Shown here: positions 61,530 through 64,000 of the stretch, in pieces
Numbering within the stretch: position 1 is the first letter of the stretch
How the letters are laid out: every line of letters starts with the position of its first letter
NCBI RefSeq assembly: GCF_001949145.1
Contig: NW_019091503.1
Span: forward strand, 97,290 to 161,289
From: Acanthaster planci
Lineage: Eukaryota > Echinodermata > Asteroidea > Valvatida > Acanthasteridae
Direction of reading: 5' to 3'
DNA length: 64,000 nucleotides
Translations under genes and position numbers: made by a program
The notes under the pieces: model-generated
What the model saw: only the letters and a program-made list of their open reading frames with translations
Databases searched by the model: none
What the model was told of the DNA's origin: nothing

Positions 61530-62165
61530 TCAAGCACTCACAGTGGCTGAAGATGCTACTGTGGTTGTATCCCGTAGTGATGGCATCCTATGGTGCAATC
61601 TCATAGTGGTGGCTTCTCATAGTGGCTCAAGATGCTTTCATGGTTGCAGCTCATAATGGTGACACCCCAGTGGTAGCAATCCAGAGTGGTGGAATCCCAT
61701 AGTGGCTCAAGATGCTACCATGGTTGTAGTCCATAGTGGTGGCACCCCAGAGTGGTGGCATCCCACAGCGGTGGCATTCCACAGTGGTGGCTTCTCATGG
61801 TGGCTCAAGATGCTACCATAGTTGCAGCTATAATGGTGGCACCCCAGTGGTAGCAATCCAGAGTGGTGGAATCCTGTAGTGGCTCAAGATGCTACCATGG
61901 TTGTAGTCCATAGTGGTGGCACCCCAGAGTGGTGGCATCCCACAGCGGTGGCATTCAACAGTGGTGGCTTCTCATGGTGGCTCAAGATGCTACCATAGTT
62001 GCAGCTCATAATGGTGGCACCCCAGTGGTAGCAATCCAGAGTGGTGGAATCCCGTAGTGGCTCAAGATGCTACCATGGTTGTAGTCCATAGTGGTGGCAC
62101 CCCAGAGTGGTGGCATCCCACAGCGGTGGCATTCCACAGCAGTGGCATTCCACAGTGGCTCAGAT
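61530..62165. repeat. ~178-bp higher-order repeat of ~18-bp GTGGTGGCA units
   Basis: Subunits such as CATAGTGGTGGCACCCCAGA, GTGGTGGCATCCCACAGC and GTGGCTCAAGATGCTACCAT follow each other in a fixed order, and the whole order repeats. GGCTCAAGATGCTACCATGG recurs at 61704, 61881 and 62059, a period of 177-178 bp. About three full cycles are present with very few differences, pointing to recent unequal exchange. It lies immediately 3' of the minus-strand gene's stop codon (62209), so it may be transcribed in its 3' untranslated region. Confidence 0.9.
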
Positions 62166-62208
62166 GCTAATACGAGAATAGTACTTATCTGTCTTTTACC
62201 CCGACTTC

Positions 62209-64000
62209 TCAGTGCACATCAGCTATCATCCTATCCACAGCTCCCCAGTCTATATTACTCAAGACACTGCCACTGCTAACAGATGCTATTTCTTCCAGTT
62301 CTTTGATATCTACTGACACTGCGTAATCGTCATACTCCAAACCTGCGATGCTGATATCATCATCTGTTGATCTGCCCGCATCCCCCTGCAATAAACATCA
62401 GCCAGTAAATTATTAATTATTCACATGTTCCTGTGGTGAGTAAATAACACTTTTGGCACTGCAAGGAACTACATGGTAGTGTAGAACACATGCAATGCTT
62501 TGTAAGCCAAACCCAAGCAGAAAACTGGTTAATGCATGGGGTAAGAACCTAGTTAATAACCTAATTCACTTGGGGAACAAGATGGGACTCCAACCACGAT
62601 CATGAAAGGTGATAGACCACACAAAATCACAAGCGCATGTCATTCTAGTTTCAGTTTCTAAATCTGACACAAACTCCAATCTGCTTGTGTTGCATTTGTT
62701 TGTGTGCTAAACATCTCCACAGTAACACATTGCCACCTGTGATTTCCATGACACGTGGAGAGGTGACCAAAAAATCAACTAAAATGTTACAGCATCACAT
62801 GCTCACCTCCAGGCTGTCCTGTCTCTGTAGAATATTCTTGACATCATCAGAAACGTTCCAGGAGCTCAGGTCACTCAACCCTGACTTTTCATCCATCTCG
62901 TCAACTGCTGATGACCTTTGACGTTGCTTAGGATACGGCTGATGTCTGGTTGTTGGGGAGTATAGCCGTGGTGATTTGTACGTTTCTTTTTGAGGAGGAC
63001 CAACTGTATGAAAACAAAGGATTTGATCTTAAAATCACCTCTATATTCAAAGGTTCCCACAAGACCCTGGATATAGAGAAGCAGGTAAAGATGAGGGCCC
63101 AGGCAGGGCTCAACATCGATCTTAAAATTAACCAATAAGAACTTGTCTTTGCTCTTGTATTACAAGGATGTACCATGACTTGATTAAATAATACAAATTA
63201 ATGACGTAAGTTTACCATCTTCCACTTACTGCATGACAAAGACCAGGCATAATGCTTCCTGAGTATATTCCTTACCATACACATTTTTATGCTTGTGAGT
63301 CCGCGGTGCGTCTGAGCTGAGTCTTTGTAATCGCTCAACATATGTTGTAGGTTCTCTATCTCTAGGCTTGTATCTCACGCCCACTTTAGGAGCGGGGCTG
63401 ACAACATCATCTGTAATGCAAATTTTATGCAAAGATTAACAAGACATATTTCAAATATTTCAAACTCCTTTGCCACAAGGAAACTATTTCGAAGGAGATA
63501 ACTGAGTCTGGAATGAAAATCAAGAAGTTTTTAGCGGTGATATTAAACACATTTTGAAGCTCCAGGTTTCTTTCTTGTTCTTGATGGGAAGTAAATGTTC
63601 TCCTTAAATTTAATTTTTTTTTGCCAAGCATTCACAACTATATGCAAAATTATTTACAAATGTACAGTTCAAAGACTTTTCAAATGCGGTACTTGTAGAA
63701 AAAGCAATGGTATTGTCTCCAGAAGGGGGGCTTGAAAAAATTAATATTCAATCCATTTCAATAAATCTTGACAGAAAACTGAAACAAATCAAATAAATCA
63801 ATATTGATTGATTGAAACAAATGAGAGAACGTGAAATATCAGTGAAATATTGTTGATTTCTGAATACCTACCTCGACCCATGAATGTGCCAGATAATGAC
63901 TGTGTGCCAAGTTGTTCGTGATACGGTGTTGAGGACCTTGGAGTCTGCTCTGGATGAAGACCACGCCCTTCAACTTGCTGCCGACGATAAGGACCATCAT
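62209..64000 (-). CDS. 3' part of an unrecognised gene (partial, 4 exons)
   Basis: Exons in transcript order: 63872-64000 (runs off the window), 63276-63410, 62807-63003 and 62209-62385, with phases 1, 1 and 0. The joined C-terminal piece is about 212 residues. It is largely disordered and rich in Pro, Ser, Arg and Gln (PRSSTPYHEQLGTQSLSGTF, GVRYKPRDREPTTYVERLQR, SPRLYSPTTRHQPYPKQRQR), then has two acidic, possibly helical patches (LSDLSSWNVSDDVKNILQR and VDIKELEEIASVSSGSVLSN). It ends NIDWGAVDRMIADVH. Splice sites and phases agree at every junction, so it is a real gene, but I do not recognise the family. The layout of a basic disordered region plus short conserved acidic ends recalls cytoskeletal or centrosomal adaptor proteins, which is only an impression. 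Confidence 0.8.

Noticed and set aside
1-64000. CRISPR arrays, bacterial operons, prophage
   Set aside because: The window is animal nuclear DNA with spliced genes; the tandem repeats lack unique spacers of even length.
1-64000. tRNA and rRNA genes
   Set aside because: I scanned for T-arm (GGTTCGAATCC-like) and rRNA words and saw none convincing; a covariance search would be needed to exclude them.

Overview
The window is nuclear DNA from a metazoan, almost certainly a marine invertebrate. The genes are split by GT-AG introns, the sequence is AT-rich with many small dispersed repeats, and all recognisable genes are animal families: MGAT4-type glycosyltransferases, a metabotropic GABA-B receptor and HMGXB4. 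GTAGGCCTAC- and ACATGTAC-type words and the repeat types suggest a non-vertebrate deuterostome (hemichordate, echinoderm or cephalochordate). That placement is an impression, not a test. All gene models were built by hand from splice sites, reading phase and remembered family sequence. Internal codon arithmetic closes for every model.

Layout. 1-13.6 kb has no confident gene. It holds a 17-bp minisatellite around an assembly gap, a 204-bp TA-flanked MITE, local duplications and a LINE reverse-transcriptase scrap. 13.6-26.9 kb holds three small MGAT4-like (GT54) type II membrane glycosyltransferase genes: two on the minus strand (A, B) and one on the plus strand (C). All have four coding exons with identical intron phases (1, 0, 1). 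B and C are head-to-head, and C has lost the acidic metal-binding motif. 28.0-44.3 kb is one minus-strand gene for a GABBR2-like class C GPCR with 18 recognised receptor exons. A two-exon, phase 1-1 C-type lectin domain lies in the intron that splits the last part of the Venus-flytrap domain. 45.1-46.3 kb is a decayed CR1/Jockey-like LINE. 48.4-54.9 kb is a complete plus-strand HMGXB4 gene whose HMG box is split by an intron; its first intron carries a hammerhead-like/stem-loop retroelement end and an assembly gap. 57-58.8 kb is a very diverged ~31-bp tandem array. 61.5-62.2 kb is a ~178-bp higher-order repeat. 62.2-64 kb is the 3' part of an unrecognised minus-strand gene running off the window.

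The most interesting object is the GABBR2-like receptor with the lectin cassette. Splicing exon 9 straight to exon 10 restores a gap-free GABA-B alignment, and inserting the two lectin exons also keeps the frame. The locus could therefore encode a conventional receptor, a lectin-bearing receptor, or both by alternative splicing. It sits beside a cluster of glycan-branching-type enzymes. Any functional link between them is speculation.
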